In this document: in pieces, positions 63,877 through 64,000 of the stretch
Numbering within the stretch: the stretch's first letter is position 1
How the letters are laid out: the number at the start of each line of letters is the position of its first letter
NCBI GenBank assembly: GCA_030425185.1
Contig: JAUIAU010000004.1
Span: 82,711-146,710, forward strand
Direction of reading: 5' to 3'
DNA: 64,000 bases
Source: Alphaproteobacteria bacterium
GTDB taxonomy: Bacteria; Pseudomonadota; Alphaproteobacteria; Rhodobacterales; Rhodobacteraceae
Position numbers and translations under genes: made by a program
Notes under the pieces: model-generated
What the model was told of the DNA's origin: nothing
Database searches by the model: none
The model's input: only the letters and a program-made list of their open reading frames with translations

Positions 63877-64000
63877 GAGCGTGTTGCGGCCGATGCGATT
63901 CAGACTTCCCATGACGTCAGCTCTATGATTCCCTGTCTTTATGGCAGATATGGGGGGCCGAGATGGGCAAGCCACATCCTATGGCGCTTCGGGAGCGCGT
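63877..64000 (+). mobile_element. left end of an IS630-family insertion sequence (partial)
   Basis: The element appears to begin with GAGCGTGTTGCGGCC directly after a TA dinucleotide (63875-63876), the target duplicated by IS630-type elements. About 86 bases later the transposase begins. The right end lies beyond the window, so the terminal inverted repeat cannot be verified here. Confidence 0.7.
63963..64000 (+). CDS. IS630-family transposase (N-terminal fragment, cut by window end)
   Basis: The frame reads MGKPHPMALRERV and then leaves the window. This opening matches the N-terminal helix-turn-helix of IS630-family transposases common in Rhodobacteraceae. A GGGGGG-rich ribosome-like stretch precedes the ATG. 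Only 13 codons are visible, so the family call rests on this start and on the TA-flanked end upstream. Confidence 0.7.
   Translation, partial: MGKPHPMALRER

Overview
The window is about 64 kb of G+C-rich (roughly two thirds by eye) bacterial chromosome. It reads as an alphaproteobacterium of the family Rhodobacteraceae (Roseobacter/Rhodobacter group). The support is the conserved order dusB-ntrB-ntrC-ntrY-ntrX-trkA-trkH-hfq-hflX next to ispDF, pgpA and pncC, an NtrC without the GAFTGA loop (the known Rhodobacter capsulatus situation), a fused IspDF, a Mg-type HemB, a CtrA-type box and many Rhodobacterales-type hypothetical proteins. About 57 protein genes are supported, plus the left end of an IS630-family insertion sequence at the right edge. 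No tRNA, rRNA, CRISPR array or prophage was seen.

Layout. 1-5.6 kb: YejA-like periplasmic binding protein, DUF502 membrane protein, pseudouridine catabolism pair psuG-psuK, and a TetR regulator with an unusual proline-rich tail. 5.7-7.6 kb: rpsB-tsf with a terminator. 7.6-13.4 kb: LuxR-type regulator with aroQ, an XRE-cupin regulator, and an overlapping operon of acyl-CoA ligase, DsbA/FrnE-like protein and Bcr/CflA exporter. 13.4-21.7 kb: mfd, a small membrane protein, hemB, a SYLF lipoprotein and a penicillin-acylase-type Ntn hydrolase. 21.8-33.6 kb (all minus strand): hflX, hfq, trkH, trkA, ntrX, ntrY, ntrC, ntrB, dusB, i.e. nitrogen signalling, potassium uptake and RNA regulation. 33.8-41.6 kb: ispDF-pgpA-pncC, an ammonium channel, COQ10/RatA-like protein, hpt, two small membrane proteins, lipA and a DUF6456 protein behind a perfect CtrA box. 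42-52.4 kb: an MttB-family methyltransferase, guaA, EamA transporter, FadL-like porin, an orphan ATPase, metA, a lipoprotein hydrolase, PPK2 and a TetR regulator. 52.4-55.2 kb: a polyamine-type ABC importer without its binding protein, followed upstream by about 850 bp with no gene. 56-64 kb: rpsI-rplM, PaaI thioesterase, enoyl-CoA hydratase, M32 carboxypeptidase, ctaA, a TrmJ-like methyltransferase, a ThiE-like protein, hisI, an IscU-like protein, a 39-residue membrane peptide and the IS630 end.

Most of this is housekeeping. No obviously new multi-gene system is visible. The best leads are regulatory or small: the CtrA/CcrM site that also moves the start of the DUF6456 gene, a dispersed intergenic repeat with core CCAATCCTGCACA in three places, two NtrC-family regulators lacking the sigma-54 contact loop, a LuxR protein with the conserved signal-binding aspartate replaced, the 39-residue membrane peptide with its own ribosome site, and the gene-free stretch with tandem palindromes upstream of the orphan ABC importer. 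All functional statements are from reading the sequence and family knowledge; no database search was run.
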